The notes under the pieces: generated by a model
Database searches by the model: none
What the model was told of the DNA's origin: nothing
Seen by the model: the letters and a program-made list of their open reading frames with translations, nothing else
Source of the DNA: Pseudomonas kairouanensis
GTDB lineage: Bacteria > Pseudomonadota > Gammaproteobacteria > Pseudomonadales > Pseudomonadaceae
Direction of reading: 5' to 3'
DNA length: 64,000 nucleotides
Assembly: GCF_004682055.1 (NCBI RefSeq)
Contig: NZ_QUZU01000019.1
Location: 1-64,000, forward strand
Made by a program: the position numbers and the translations under genes
Shown here: piece after piece, positions 16,674 to 26,273 of the stretch
Numbering within the stretch: the first letter of the stretch is position 1
Layout: the number at the start of each line of letters is the position of its first letter

Positions 16674-17840
16674 TTACCTAGCCTCCTGGGCCACCGAGCC
16701 CAATTGCAGTGTTTGCGTAAACCGATCATGGTTTTCTTTGTCCCGATCGAAGATCAGGTACGTATGTTGATGCTGCGTTGTGAGCAACGCGCCAAACTCG
16801 ATGGCCAATGCCGCAGGAATAGCGGCGAAGACGTGGATAGGGTCAGGAGTCAGAGCTTCAAGCTGGCTCAGTCGTATTTGAAGTGTGTCGCGAAAGGCAT
16901 GAATCACTCGACGGTTCTGTACCATCGCATAGCTTGGTTCTGGGATCGCCAGCTCTGCAATACGTGCACCGGGCAGAGCGTCAGTCACGTCGCGAACTGG
17001 GACTTGCGCAGAAATAGACAGCACCAGCGCCAGTGGCCCGTCGCCTTCGGGGGGAGGTGTAAACAAAAAAGCGGGCGGCTCTGCGGACTGATCGGGCCAG
17101 CGCAAACGATGTTCGCGGTGAAAGGAGAAGATCAAGCGCTTGGAACGGTCGCCGATACTCTGGCCCAGCATCATCAAAGCCGGGATGTCGGCCAAGCCGA
17201 CTACTGCCAGCGCAGGCGAATCGCCGTAGGTGCCGCCGCGACGCTTGAGTTGCTGTTCCAGCTCATACTGGATGCTGTCTTTGACGTTCTGCCAATAGGT
17301 AGTGTCGCGGCCGCGTGGTCCGGGCGCAGGGAAAGTGATTTTGATGCCTTGATCGAAGGCGGTTAATCCCTCGGCGGACATCGCAGTCAACAGATCGCGA
17401 ACGGGAATATCGTTGATCGTCTGGAAATGCTGACTCTGGACAATGAGAGGAATCGCTCTGCCACCATCAGGGGTCGTTGCGGCGATTCGGATGCGCTCTA
17501 GGTATGCTTGGTGTAAACCACTCAAATCATTTTCAGGATAACCGTCTGCGTCACGATCAATTTTGTCATGACAGCCTGGGCACAGGAGCATCAGGTTAGC
17601 AGTATCGTTCGTGTGCGCCTCAGCATCATGATCCGCGCGTCCCCGAGGGCCTTTGGGACTGGCGGGCAGGATATGCGCCACTTCGCCCCATTTCATTGGC
17701 TTGCCGGCACGATAATCGAACGTCAGATCCGTGCCGCACAGTTCACAATGACCAGCGGTCTGTGTCCATACGATCCGCTTCGTCTCATCATTTGTGTTGA
17801 AACGCCCGCTTGCGGGTTTAGCGTCTTCTTGTTCTGCCAT
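16674..17840 (-). CDS. cap5: CBASS effector Cap5 (HNH nuclease-SAVED)
   Basis: A 388-aa protein from the ATG at 17840, preceded by GGGGTCGGTCGGA; earlier starts at 17867 and 17888 are possible. The N-terminal HNH domain shows CELCG (about 33-37), the catalytic H in EVAHILPAS, and NLMLLCPGCHDKID. The C-terminal half is a SAVED domain (SPALAVVGLADIPALMMLG and FAAIPAALAIEFGALL) that binds the cyclic nucleotide. Cap5 oligomerises on binding and cuts double-stranded DNA without specificity, killing or arresting the infected cell. It is the first gene of the four-gene operon. Confidence 0.92.
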   Translation of the reverse strand: MAEQEDAKPASGRFNTNDETKRIVWTQTAGHCELCGTDLTFDYRAGKPMKWGEVAHILPASPKGPRGRADHDAEAHTNDTANLMLLCPGCHDKIDRDADGYPENDLSGLHQAYLERIRIAATTPDGGRAIPLIVQSQHFQTINDIPVRDLLTAMSAEGLTAFDQGIKITFPAPGPRGRDTTYWQNVKDSIQYELEQQLKRRGGTYGDSPALAVVGLADIPALMMLGQSIGDRSKRLIFSFHREHRLRWPDQSAEPPAFLFTPPPEGDGPLALVLSISAQVPVRDVTDALPGARIAELAIPEPSYAMVQNRRVIHAFRDTLQIRLSQLEALTPDPIHVFAAIPAALAIEFGALLTTQHQHTYLIFDRDKENHDRFTQTLQLGSVAQEAR

Positions 17841-18195
17841 TCCGACCGACCCCAGAGAAACATCCATGATTGAAAATGATGATGGCAAGATAAAATCATA
17901 TTAAGGTCATTCGCCTCGATTTCAAGAGTGATCTGAGGGTGACGAATGCTGAGTCGGCTTTGAGCAGGATGCTGTTTTTGGCTCATCGAAACGCAGTGGC
18001 GGCAGCGTTCGTTTTTCTGGCAAGTGCAGGTGGGTAACGGCACTGACCACAGCGTATGTATCGAAATTAGCGAGTTTATGCAAAAGACATAAACTTGCTA
18101 ATTTCGATACATACCGCGCGTAGGACCGATGAAAACGGGCTGTGCAGCTCAAACGAGGCTGCAAGCGCAGCCCCTTTTGTATGCATTTTTACGCG
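17841..18195. other. intergenic region between CBASS and cus operons
   Basis: A 355-bp gap without a plausible gene. It must hold the CBASS promoter (reading left) and the end of the cusCBA operon (also reading left). The main visible structure is the long inverted repeat at 18054-18114, listed separately. Short ORFs covering it on the minus strand lack any family signature. Confidence 0.5.
18054..18114. repeat. 27-bp inverted repeat with 7-base loop
   Basis: GTATGTATCGAAATTAGC at the left is mirrored by GCTAATTTCGATACATAC at the right; the arms are 27 bp with one mismatch and the loop is CAAAAGA. There is no T-tract on either side, so it is not a standard terminator. It lies 82 bp beyond the cusA stop and about 210 bp before cap5. 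It could be a transcript-end hairpin, a site for a site-specific recombinase or the trace of a small palindromic element. Confidence 0.75.
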
Positions 18196-21100
18196 TCAGT
18201 GCTTGCCAGACTCAACGGACAAGTGTCGACGACGCATGAGGTGATAGGCCGCCGGGATCACAAACAGCGATAGCAAGGGCGCCGTAACCATACCTCCAAT
18301 CATCGGGGCGGCAATGCGGCTCATCACCTCGCTGCCGGTACCGCTTCCCAAAAGTATTGGTAACAAACCAGCGATAACCACCGCAACGGTCATGGCCTTG
18401 GGTCGAACGCGCTGCACAGCGCCTTCACGAATCGCGGCCATCAACCCGCGTTCTGTGTTGTCACCGAGGTCTTGACGCTCGGCCCAGGCATTTTTCAGGT
18501 AGAGCAGCATGATCACGCCAAATTCGGCAGAAACACCGGCCAAGGCGATGAAGCCGACCCCGGTGGCGACCGACAGGTTGAACCCCAACAGATAGAGGAA
18601 CCATGCCCCGCCAGTCAGGGCGAATGGCAGAGTGGCCATGATCAGCAGGGCCTCATCGAAGCGGGCAAAAGTCAGGTAGAGCAGCACGAAGATGATCAAC
18701 AGCGTGGCAGGCACCACCAATTTGAGTCGTGCGTTGGCCCTTTCGAGAAACTCGAACTGCCCTGAGTAACTCAGGCTCATGCCGGGCTGCAACTTGACCT
18801 GTTCACTGACGACCCGACGCAGGTCGGCGACTACCGAGGCAATGTCCCGGCCACGCACGTCGATGTATACCCAACCGGAGGGCCGTGCATTCTCGCTCTT
18901 GAGCATCGGTGGGCCGTCGCTGACCTTGACCTTCGCCACAGTGCCGAGGGTGATCTGGCTCCCTAGCGGGGTGTAGATCGGCAACTGCTCCAGGGCGCCG
19001 AGCGAGTCACGCCACTCCCGAGGGTAACGCACGTTGATCGGGAAACGTGCGAGCCCTTCAATGGTCTCCCCGACGTTCTCACCGCCGATAGCACCGGCCA
19101 CGATGGATTGCACATCGGCGATATTCAGTCCGTAGCGGGCGGCGGCTTTGCGGTCGATATCCACATCGATATAGCGACCACCGGTCAGTCGCTCGGCCAG
19201 AGCCGAACTGACACCGGGTACGCCCTTAGCCACTCGCTCGACCGCCTGAGTCGCGGCATCGATCTCCGTCAGGTTGGTGCCGGCAACTTTCACCCCAATA
19301 GGACTCTTGATCCCCGTAGCCAGCATGTCGATTCGGTTGCGAATCGGTGGTATCCAGATATTGGTCAGCCCAGGAACTCGCACCACTCGATCCAGCTCTT
19401 CCACTAGCTTTTCTTGGGTCATGCCTGGGCGCCACTGTTCGTGTGGTTTGAATTGGATGGTGGTCTCGAACATTTCCAAAGGTGCGGGGTCAGTCGCGGT
19501 TTCAGCGCGGCCGGCTTTTCCGAAAACGTGTTCGACCTCTGGAACTGTCTTTATCAGACGGTCAGTCTGTTGAAGCAGTTGCGCGGCCTTCTGCGCCGAT
19601 AATCCAGGCAGAGCTGATGGCATATAGAGCAGGTCGCCTTCGTCCAGCGGGGGAAGAAACTCACCACCCAGACGAGAGATCGGCCACAACGCGCTGACAA
19701 AGACTAGCAACGCAACCAGCAGTGTTATTTTAGGTCGACGTAATACGGCGTCCAGAGCGGGCTCGTAGATCCGGATCAACCAGCGATTTAACGGATTCTG
19801 TTGCTCATTGGGAATTCGTCCACGGATCCAATACCCCATCAACACCGGTACGAGAGTTACCGACAGTCCAGCCGCTGCGGCCATAGCGTAGGTTTTGGTA
19901 AACGCTAACGGGCCGAATAGACGTCCTTCCTGGGCCTCCAGCGTGAACACCGGAATGAACGACAGGGTGATGATCAGCAGACAGAAGAACAATGCAGGTC
20001 CTACCTCGGCAGCCGCTTCAGTCATCACGTGCCAATGACGTTCACCTTTCAGTTCCTCCCCAGGATTGGCCACGTGCCAAGCCTCGACCTTCTTGTGGGC
20101 ATTTTCAATCATCACCACGGCAGCGTCGACCATAGCGCCGATGGCGATGGCAATCCCGCCAAGGGACATGATGTTGGCGTTGATACCCTGATAGCGCATC
20201 ACGATGAAGGCGATCAGCACCCCAACCGGCAGGGAAATGATTGCCACCAGAGATGAACGCAGGTGCCAGAGAAAGATTCCGCAAACCAACGCGACGATGA
20301 TGAACTCTTCGATCAGCTTGTGGCTGAGGTTTTCCACGGCACGATCAATCAACTTGCTGCGGTCGTAGGTGGTGACGATTTCAACCCCCGCCGGCAGACT
20401 GCTTTTCAGCTCGTCGAGTTTGGTCTTGACCGCCGCAATGGTTTCACGAGCATTCTTCCCGCTGCGCAGAATCACCACGCCGCCGACGGTCTCACCTTCA
20501 CCGTCGAGTTCGGTAATGCCTCGACGCATCTCAGGCCCTAACTGAATCGTGGCAACATCGCCCAACGTGACCGGCACACTGCCCGTGCCCAGTTTGAGCG
20601 GGATAGCGCGAAAGTCATTGAGCGTCTTTAGGTAGCCGGAAGCTCGTACGATGAACTCTGTCTCCGCCATTTCCAGCACGGCTCCACCGGTTTCCTGATT
20701 GGCTTTGCCGATCGCCTCGGTCACCTCAGACTGCGTGATACCCAAGTTCGCCAACTTTAGCGGATCGAGCTGGACCTGATACTGTTTGACCATGCCACCT
20801 ACGGTGGCCACTTCCGCAACGTTCGGCAGCGTCTTGAGCTCGAATTTGAGAAACCAGTCCTGTAGGGCTCGCAGTTGCGCCAGATCGTGCCCACCGCTGC
20901 GATCAACCAACGCGTACTGGAAAATCCAGCCAACGCCAGTGGCATCAGGTCCTAAGGCTGGCTTAGCACTGGCTGGTAGGCGGCTTTGTATCTGGCTCAG
21001 GTATTCCAACACCCGCGAGCGGGCCCAGTACAAGTCAGTTCCGTCTTCGAACAGCACATAAACGAAGCTTTCGCCAAAGAAGGAGTAACCGCGCATAGTC

Positions 21101-21339
21101 TTGGCCCCAGGTACTGAGAGCATGGTGGTTGCCAGTGGATAGGTCACCTGGTTTTCGACGATCTGTGGGGCTTGGCCTGGGTAAGGTGTACGGATAATTA
21201 CCTGAACATCCGACAGGTCTGGCAATGCATCGATGGGCGTACTTTGAACCGCCCAGATCCCCCATGCCGTGACGAACAGCGTCGCCAGCAACACAAGAAA
21301 GCGGTTGGCCACCGACCAGCGAATAAGGGCCGCAATCAT
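18196..21339 (-). CDS. cusA: heavy-metal RND efflux pump CusA (Cu/Ag)
   Basis: A 1047-aa HME-RND transporter, full length, with the usual twelve membrane segments and two large periplasmic loops. The copper/silver type is indicated by the three methionines of the CusA relay: LLYMPSALPG, PLEMFETTIQF and NRIDMLATGIKSPIG, equivalent to M573, M623 and M672 of E. coli CusA. It pumps Cu(I)/Ag(I) out through CusB and CusC using protons. The start overlaps the cusB stop by 4 nt. It is the last gene of the cus operon. Confidence 0.95.
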   Translation of the reverse strand: MIAALIRWSVANRFLVLLATLFVTAWGIWAVQSTPIDALPDLSDVQVIIRTPYPGQAPQIVENQVTYPLATTMLSVPGAKTMRGYSFFGESFVYVLFEDGTDLYWARSRVLEYLSQIQSRLPASAKPALGPDATGVGWIFQYALVDRSGGHDLAQLRALQDWFLKFELKTLPNVAEVATVGGMVKQYQVQLDPLKLANLGITQSEVTEAIGKANQETGGAVLEMAETEFIVRASGYLKTLNDFRAIPLKLGTGSVPVTLGDVATIQLGPEMRRGITELDGEGETVGGVVILRSGKNARETIAAVKTKLDELKSSLPAGVEIVTTYDRSKLIDRAVENLSHKLIEEFIIVALVCGIFLWHLRSSLVAIISLPVGVLIAFIVMRYQGINANIMSLGGIAIAIGAMVDAAVVMIENAHKKVEAWHVANPGEELKGERHWHVMTEAAAEVGPALFFCLLIITLSFIPVFTLEAQEGRLFGPLAFTKTYAMAAAAGLSVTLVPVLMGYWIRGRIPNEQQNPLNRWLIRIYEPALDAVLRRPKITLLVALLVFVSALWPISRLGGEFLPPLDEGDLLYMPSALPGLSAQKAAQLLQQTDRLIKTVPEVEHVFGKAGRAETATDPAPLEMFETTIQFKPHEQWRPGMTQEKLVEELDRVVRVPGLTNIWIPPIRNRIDMLATGIKSPIGVKVAGTNLTEIDAATQAVERVAKGVPGVSSALAERLTGGRYIDVDIDRKAAARYGLNIADVQSIVAGAIGGENVGETIEGLARFPINVRYPREWRDSLGALEQLPIYTPLGSQITLGTVAKVKVSDGPPMLKSENARPSGWVYIDVRGRDIASVVADLRRVVSEQVKLQPGMSLSYSGQFEFLERANARLKLVVPATLLIIFVLLYLTFARFDEALLIMATLPFALTGGAWFLYLLGFNLSVATGVGFIALAGVSAEFGVIMLLYLKNAWAERQDLGDNTERGLMAAIREGAVQRVRPKAMTVAVVIAGLLPILLGSGTGSEVMSRIAAPMIGGMVTAPLLSLFVIPAAYHLMRRRHLSVESGKH

Positions 21340-22820
21340 GGCTGGCCCCCAGAGCGTTCCAGACGTTCAACACGCAGACCATCATCCGTCTGGCTAACAG
21401 CGATCCGAACCTTGTCGCCCGTTTTTAGGCCTTTCATCAGAGCTGGCGTGGCGAGAGGGAAAGTCATCGTCATGCCTGGCATACCCAATGTCTTGAAGGG
21501 ACCGTGGGCGAGCGTGACTTCTTTGTCGTTGATCTCAACGATCTGACCATCGGCCTCATGCAAAGCGCCAACGGGCATAGTAGATGGCGAAACGTCCAAT
21601 GAGCTTGCGACAACGCCCTTGAGACTGGCCTCCGAGTCGAGCAGGAACTGGCCAGAGGTCACCACTTTCTGCCCCTCTTCCAAGCCTTTCAATATCGCCG
21701 TCTTGCCATCGTTATCCTGGCCTAGCTGCACCTCCACCGGGCGATATCGACCAGCGTCTTCAGAGAGCATGACCAACGCACGTCGACCGGTACGAATGAC
21801 GGCCTCGCTCGGCACCCACAGAACACTTTGCTCCGTTGAACGATTGAGGCTTACCTGTGCGGTCAAACCTGGTCTGAGTCGGCCATCTGGATTGGGTAAC
21901 TCAACTCGAACGCGAAGTGTGCGACTGTCCGAACTGGTTTCCGGAAGAATCGCACTGACGACGCCCTTGAGCACAACTCCAGGGAATGCGGATAAACGCG
22001 CTTCAGCTGCTTGCCCTACTACGATTGACCCAGCTTCCGCCTCTGGTACAGCCACGGCCAGCCAGACACTGCTCAAACCATTAACACGAGCCAACGTCTC
22101 GCCTGCGGCCACCGTCATACCTTCACGCACACTCAGCTCTTGAAGCACACCACCAATAGGGCTGGTCAGCGTCAGGTTCGATTGAACTTTGCCAGTGCGC
22201 TCAACTTGAGCAATTAACGTAGGTGGCATTCCGGTTAGCCGCAATCGCTGCCGGGCCGCTGTCAGCAAGCCAGCATCGCCACTACGCTTGAGGGCGAGAA
22301 ATTCCTCCTGAGCAGCTGCCCACTCCGGCACCAAGATGTCTGCCAAGGCGGCATTCGCTTTCAGTACATCACCAGGTGCATGGGCATACACACGCTCGAC
22401 AAAACCCGCCGTACGGGCCTGAATGACTGCAACGTCCCGTTCGTTGAAGGCCAGCACACCTACCACGTTCAGTGTCGAGGCAAATACGCCTCGACTGACA
22501 CTAGCCAGTCGCACACCAAGGTTCTGAGTCAGGCTTGGATCAATTCGAATGGCAGCGCTGTCCCCCTTGGTATCTGCGTATTGAGGGATCATCTGCATGT
22601 CCATGAAGGGTGACTTACCCGGTTTATCGAATTTCTGTTGTGGGTACATGGGGTCATACCAATACAGAACTTTTCGATCGGCAGAGGCTTTGGGTTCATG
22701 ATCCGGTACGACACCAGCTACTCCGCTCATTCGCGGTTGGGCTAACCAGTAACCCCCGGCAACACCCAAGGCAATCGAGATGCCGATGATTAAAGTCCCT
22801 TTCCATAATTTAAAAATCAT
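21336..22820 (-). CDS. cusB: periplasmic adaptor CusB with fused CusF-like domain
   Basis: A 494-aa membrane-fusion protein with an N-terminal membrane anchor (about 8-27). Residues about 50-80 (LYWYDPMYPQQKFDKPGKSP, then FMDMQM) form a heavy-metal-binding domain; the lipoyl and beta-barrel parts follow. After about residue 415 comes a CusF-like metallochaperone domain (GQIVEINDKEVTLAHGPFK, then GMPGMTMTF), whose Met and aromatic residues bind Cu(I)/Ag(I). In E. coli CusF is a separate protein, so here the chaperone is fused to the adaptor. It overlaps cusC and cusA by 4 nt each. Confidence 0.93.
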   Translation of the reverse strand: MIFKLWKGTLIIGISIALGVAGGYWLAQPRMSGVAGVVPDHEPKASADRKVLYWYDPMYPQQKFDKPGKSPFMDMQMIPQYADTKGDSAAIRIDPSLTQNLGVRLASVSRGVFASTLNVVGVLAFNERDVAVIQARTAGFVERVYAHAPGDVLKANAALADILVPEWAAAQEEFLALKRSGDAGLLTAARQRLRLTGMPPTLIAQVERTGKVQSNLTLTSPIGGVLQELSVREGMTVAAGETLARVNGLSSVWLAVAVPEAEAGSIVVGQAAEARLSAFPGVVLKGVVSAILPETSSDSRTLRVRVELPNPDGRLRPGLTAQVSLNRSTEQSVLWVPSEAVIRTGRRALVMLSEDAGRYRPVEVQLGQDNDGKTAILKGLEEGQKVVTSGQFLLDSEASLKGVVASSLDVSPSTMPVGALHEADGQIVEINDKEVTLAHGPFKTLGMPGMTMTFPLATPALMKGLKTGDKVRIAVSQTDDGLRVERLERSGGQP

Positions 22821-24079
22821 TGAGCGGACTCCCCGTAAGAGAAATACAGGCGAGCGCTGGTCAGGGCACGTTGCTCTTCAACGTCAACCTGCTTGAGACG
22901 GGCTTCGATAAGTTCGCGTCGGGCGGCAACAACCGAGTTCAAGTCACCCTTGCCGGAGCGGTAGCTGGCCATCGTGAGTTCGACCTTTTCTTTAGCCAAC
23001 GGCAACAAGCTTTCCTGATTACGGTTGACTGCACGATTGAGGCGCTCGTAGTCAGCCAACTCATCCTCCAATAGCTGGGTATGCTCGCGTGACAGGGCTT
23101 CGCGCTCAGCCTCAAGCTGGTTTAGTTCGGCGTGCTTGGCCGCAATCTTGGGGTTTTGCCGAGAGTTAGGGAACAGCGGGAGATCCCATGAAAACTGCAC
23201 GCTGACCATGTCACCGAATTGTTGGCCTCGATGCTGATAATCGAATTCCCAGCTCCAGTCAGATTGCTTTTCCGCCTCAGCTTCACGGATCTTGGCTTGT
23301 GCTTCACGGGTCATCGGCACAAAAGCCGCTAATTCGGGGTGATGTTGCAGCTTATGGGAGTAACCTGAGGTCTCAATAGGCCAATCAGGCAAGTTGCCTA
23401 CCGGTTTGTCATCGGCGGCAGGGCCAATCCAGCGCTTGAGGGCGGCCCGGGCCTGTGCACGTTGGCGAACTAAATCATCCTGCTGCTCAGCCAGTTGAGC
23501 AGCTTCCTGTTTAGGTGTGACCGCATCGGCGGGTTGGGCTCGGCCACCCGCAACCTGAGCTCTGACGGTATCGGTCAGAAGACGGTTTTCTTTGTAGAAG
23601 TCCTGGAACAACGCATCTTTACGCTCAACCGAGTAGCTTCTGATCCAGGCTAATGCCGTGGACTGTCGGACGTTCAGACGCGCCACTCGACGCTCGGCGG
23701 ACGCTCGATCAACAGCCGCATCCGCGACCTCAATACGTGCTTTGCGCTTGTCGCTGTTGGGCATCTCCTGCCTAATCCCGACCACTTGCATGGTCATGAA
23801 ATCTTGGTCGATGCTCCATCTGTCGGGACCACCAATGGGGTAGTTCTGCACGCCCAGCAGTAGCTTGGGATCGGGTAGTTCGCCGGCGGGAATGGCCGCG
23901 CTAGTGGCTGCTTGAATTTTGGCGTCTTGTGCGGTCAACGATGGTGCATTGTTTTCGGCCAGCCGCAGCGCTTCATCGAATGTCAATGCGCTAGCGAAGC
24001 TCGGCAATGCCAGTACGCTTGCCGCCAGGCCGGCCAGGAAGGACCAACCTGTGCAACAGCACTTGGAGTTCATGTTCAC
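22817..24079 (-). CDS. cusC: outer-membrane factor CusC (TolC family)
   Basis: A 420-aa TolC-family outer-membrane channel with a cleavable signal peptide ending near SFASA (about residues 1-30) and the family opening LTFDEALRLAENNAPSLTAQ. Long helical stretches rich in Ala, Glu and Gln follow, and the second repeat has YRSGKGDLNSVVAARRELIEA. It forms the exit duct of the CusCBA pump. It overlaps cusB by 4 nt. The N-terminus carries a CCC cluster within the signal region, but no clear lipobox, so lipidation is not claimed. Confidence 0.9.
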   Translation of the reverse strand: MNMNSKCCCTGWSFLAGLAASVLALPSFASALTFDEALRLAENNAPSLTAQDAKIQAATSAAIPAGELPDPKLLLGVQNYPIGGPDRWSIDQDFMTMQVVGIRQEMPNSDKRKARIEVADAAVDRASAERRVARLNVRQSTALAWIRSYSVERKDALFQDFYKENRLLTDTVRAQVAGGRAQPADAVTPKQEAAQLAEQQDDLVRQRAQARAALKRWIGPAADDKPVGNLPDWPIETSGYSHKLQHHPELAAFVPMTREAQAKIREAEAEKQSDWSWEFDYQHRGQQFGDMVSVQFSWDLPLFPNSRQNPKIAAKHAELNQLEAEREALSREHTQLLEDELADYERLNRAVNRNQESLLPLAKEKVELTMASYRSGKGDLNSVVAARRELIEARLKQVDVEEQRALTSARLYFSYGESAQ

Positions 24080-24172
24080 GATTCCTGTGATGATCCACCG
24101 CGCGCTTCATAAGACATGCGCGCAGATATGCCATCCCGCTAACGCGGAATGAGGCTCAGTGTGGTACAGGAA

Positions 24173-24514
24173 TCAAGTACGTGGGGGTCGCCATACCCCT
24201 GAAGAGGTTTGTACGAGCGGGAGATGGCTGGAGAATGATAGAGCGAGAGGACTGGACAGGGTGATAGGAGGCTTGATGATCGATACTTGCAGCATGCCGC
24301 CAGTTTTGCATTCCTGACCCGGCTTACAAGGTTTGCCATGCTCGGTGGGACTTTTCATGTCGTGGCAGCAGTCTTGCCCCATACCATCCATCATCGCCAT
24401 GCCCATGGTTTTCATCGGGCATGGTTCAGTCGATGCCTGAACACCCGCCATCCCGCTGAGGGGAAGCGCCAAGCTAATCAGGAAAATTAGGCAAAACCGC
24501 AGGTAGCGTTTCAT
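24173..24514 (-). CDS. small secreted Met/Cys/His-rich protein of the cus operon
   Basis: A 113-aa protein with a clear signal peptide (about residues 1-27). A mature N-terminal part is rich in metal ligands (CPMKTMGMAMMDGMGQDCCHDM, shown here in outline; then KPCKPGQECKTGGM) and is followed by a Ser/Leu-rich tail. It lies 93 nt upstream of cusC on the same strand and probably starts the transcript. It is likely a periplasmic metal-binding accessory; I do not recognise a named family. Confidence 0.65.
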   Translation of the reverse strand: MKRYLRFCLIFLISLALPLSGMAGVQASTEPCPMKTMGMAMMDGMGQDCCHDMKSPTEHGKPCKPGQECKTGGMLQVSIIKPPITLSSPLALSFSSHLPLVQTSSGVWRPPRT

Positions 24515-24588
24515 GAGCTGGAGTGTAGACGGTGCAAATGGCCCTTACAATTCACCCTTGAGACTCCTTTGTCGGCTGTCACCAACCG

Positions 24589-25527
24589 CTATGCCGCGCT
24601 CATTTCCATGACCGGGCTTAAAGTACCTAACCATGCGACTAGACAAACAATGATGACTGCCATCGAAAATTCGAGCTTCATGCTACGGCGCAAGGCATTG
24701 ACCGCGACAGCATAGTCTCCATTTCGAACAGAACGTTCCAAGAGCGGGCTTAGGTGAAACCGGTTTAGCGTCGCTAATACGATCATCCCGGCAAATAACA
24801 GGACCTTTAAAAATAGCAACTCGCCATAAGTGCTGAGCATCACCTCATCGAGGTTTGGCCCAACGATAAATAGGTAGTTCGCCACTCCCGTAATGCTGAT
24901 GATCACTACAATCACCGCGCCGGCCGATTCAAACCCTGTCAGTACCCGAGCAAGAATTCGTGCTTCCTGATCACCTTTTAGGGATTTTAAACGCAGAAGC
25001 AGGGCAAATGCCGCTAGCGCACCCAACCAACCGCCTGCGGCCAAAAGATGGAAGATATCGCTAGTAAAATGCCAGTAGCGACGGCTACCCTCGTCCATTG
25101 CTCCGTGCCCTGTCCATGCCAAGGTTGCTAGCGCAATCGCGCCACACACGGTGACAATCCACAGACTGAGTGTCGGAAAGCGCTTGTTTAGGGAAACGCC
25201 AATAATGGCCGTCACCAACGCCCCTATTCGGACCATCCAGGTCAAACCGACGTCAGTCCCCATGAGAACCATTTGAAAAATATGGTGATGTAGCTCCATG
25301 AAACCCGACACGCCACTCATTGCTTTCGCAAGCAACAACATCGCGGCAAGGGACAGAGCTACGCCTACAGCAGAAGTACTGTAAAGAAGCGACTCAAAAT
25401 TCAAAACTGTTCCCGATATTCTTTCTTTTCCCCTGAGGCTATAAAGACCAAAAATTGCCAGTCCAAATAACAGCATCAGGTCGAAATAAAGAGCAAAGCG
25501 AACAACGATATTTATTGAGTCGCTCAT
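24589..25527 (-). CDS. copD: copper resistance membrane protein CopD
   Basis: A 312-aa inner-membrane protein with about eight membrane segments, normal for CopD. The histidines typical of the family are visible in MELHHHIFQM and GHGAMDEGSRRYWHFTSDIFHLLAAGGWLGAL (quoted in outline). CopD is thought to bring copper delivered by CopC into the cytoplasm. Its ATG is 3 nt after the copC stop, so the two are one transcript. It lies 74 bp before the start of the Met/Cys-rich gene, and may continue into the cus genes. Confidence 0.9.
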   Translation of the reverse strand: MSDSINIVVRFALYFDLMLLFGLAIFGLYSLRGKERISGTVLNFESLLYSTSAVGVALSLAAMLLLAKAMSGVSGFMELHHHIFQMVLMGTDVGLTWMVRIGALVTAIIGVSLNKRFPTLSLWIVTVCGAIALATLAWTGHGAMDEGSRRYWHFTSDIFHLLAAGGWLGALAAFALLLRLKSLKGDQEARILARVLTGFESAGAVIVVIISITGVANYLFIVGPNLDEVMLSTYGELLFLKVLLFAGMIVLATLNRFHLSPLLERSVRNGDYAVAVNALRRSMKLEFSMAVIIVCLVAWLGTLSPVMEMSAA

Positions 25528-25530
25528 GAA

Positions 25531-25914
25531 TCATTTCACTTTAAAAGAAAAGTTGCCGGTAATCGGGTGAGTGTCCGAGGAAACGGCACGCCATTCGACT
25601 TTGTAAGTACCCGTGGTCAATGGCGATGCGGGTGTAATAACCATCGTTTTCGGATCACCGCCACCTGCAACGTTAGCTTTTACGCCCATAGGTGAATTCG
25701 GCATACCAGGCATATCGGTCATGATCAGTTTTGCACCAGAGAACTGAGTCGTTAGATTCTCAGAAAAGTGCAGTTCAATTTTAGACGGAGCCGCCGCATC
25801 CGATCCTTCAGCGGGAGTAGAAGAAACCAGCTTTGGATGCGCCTGAGCAACTGCACTCAGAAGCAAACCCGCAGTCAGCGCAACAGCTACGGTGGTAGTT
25901 TTAAGGAATGACAT
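25531..25914 (-). CDS. copC: periplasmic copper-binding protein CopC
   Basis: A 127-aa protein with a signal peptide ending in AQA, so the mature protein starts HPKLVSSTPAEG. The N-terminal His is the classical Cu(II) ligand of CopC, and the second ligand set is in SSDTHPITGNF near the C-terminus. A Met-containing segment (MTDMPGMPNSPMG) may serve a Cu(I) site. It forms an operon with copD. A CopR-like box lies about 200 bp upstream (26112-26127). Confidence 0.93.
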   Translation of the reverse strand: MSFLKTTTVAVALTAGLLLSAVAQAHPKLVSSTPAEGSDAAAPSKIELHFSENLTTQFSGAKLIMTDMPGMPNSPMGVKANVAGGGDPKTMVITPASPLTTGTYKVEWRAVSSDTHPITGNFSFKVK

Positions 25915-26111
25915 GCAAGACTCCTGACAGCAAAAGCTGTTGGTTCTAGGTTTTTAGGGAATATCTAGTTTTTTACTTTTTGACGCTCGTTAAAACCACT
26001 GACGAATACCTAGCAAATTCCGTGTCCTAGGGCCGGCTGGACAGGGAGGAATCACAAGATTTCCAACGTCACAGTGCGAGTACACGATGCCACATGAACG
26101 CAAACTGTTCG

Positions 26112-26127
26112 ATTACATTTCAGTCAG
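26112..26127 (-). promoter_or_regulatory. CopR-like box upstream of copC
   Basis: ATTACATTTCAGTCAG, the reverse complement of CTGACTGAAATGTAAT, fits CTGACA-N5-GTAAT with one mismatch. It lies about 200 bp before copC in the 359-bp gap between copC and copS (25915-26273), in which I see no gene. Confidence 0.5.
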
Positions 26128-26273
26128 CTTGGGGCGGGTTTTTGGCACTGATCTGCCCGGATACGGCGCCAAATACGCGACTCTCTTTGGAACGCTCCAA
26201 GAGTTTTTTTTCATCCAAAAACGATCCTATTGAGCTAACCACATGTTGCCTGCATACATATGAACAAGGTGTC

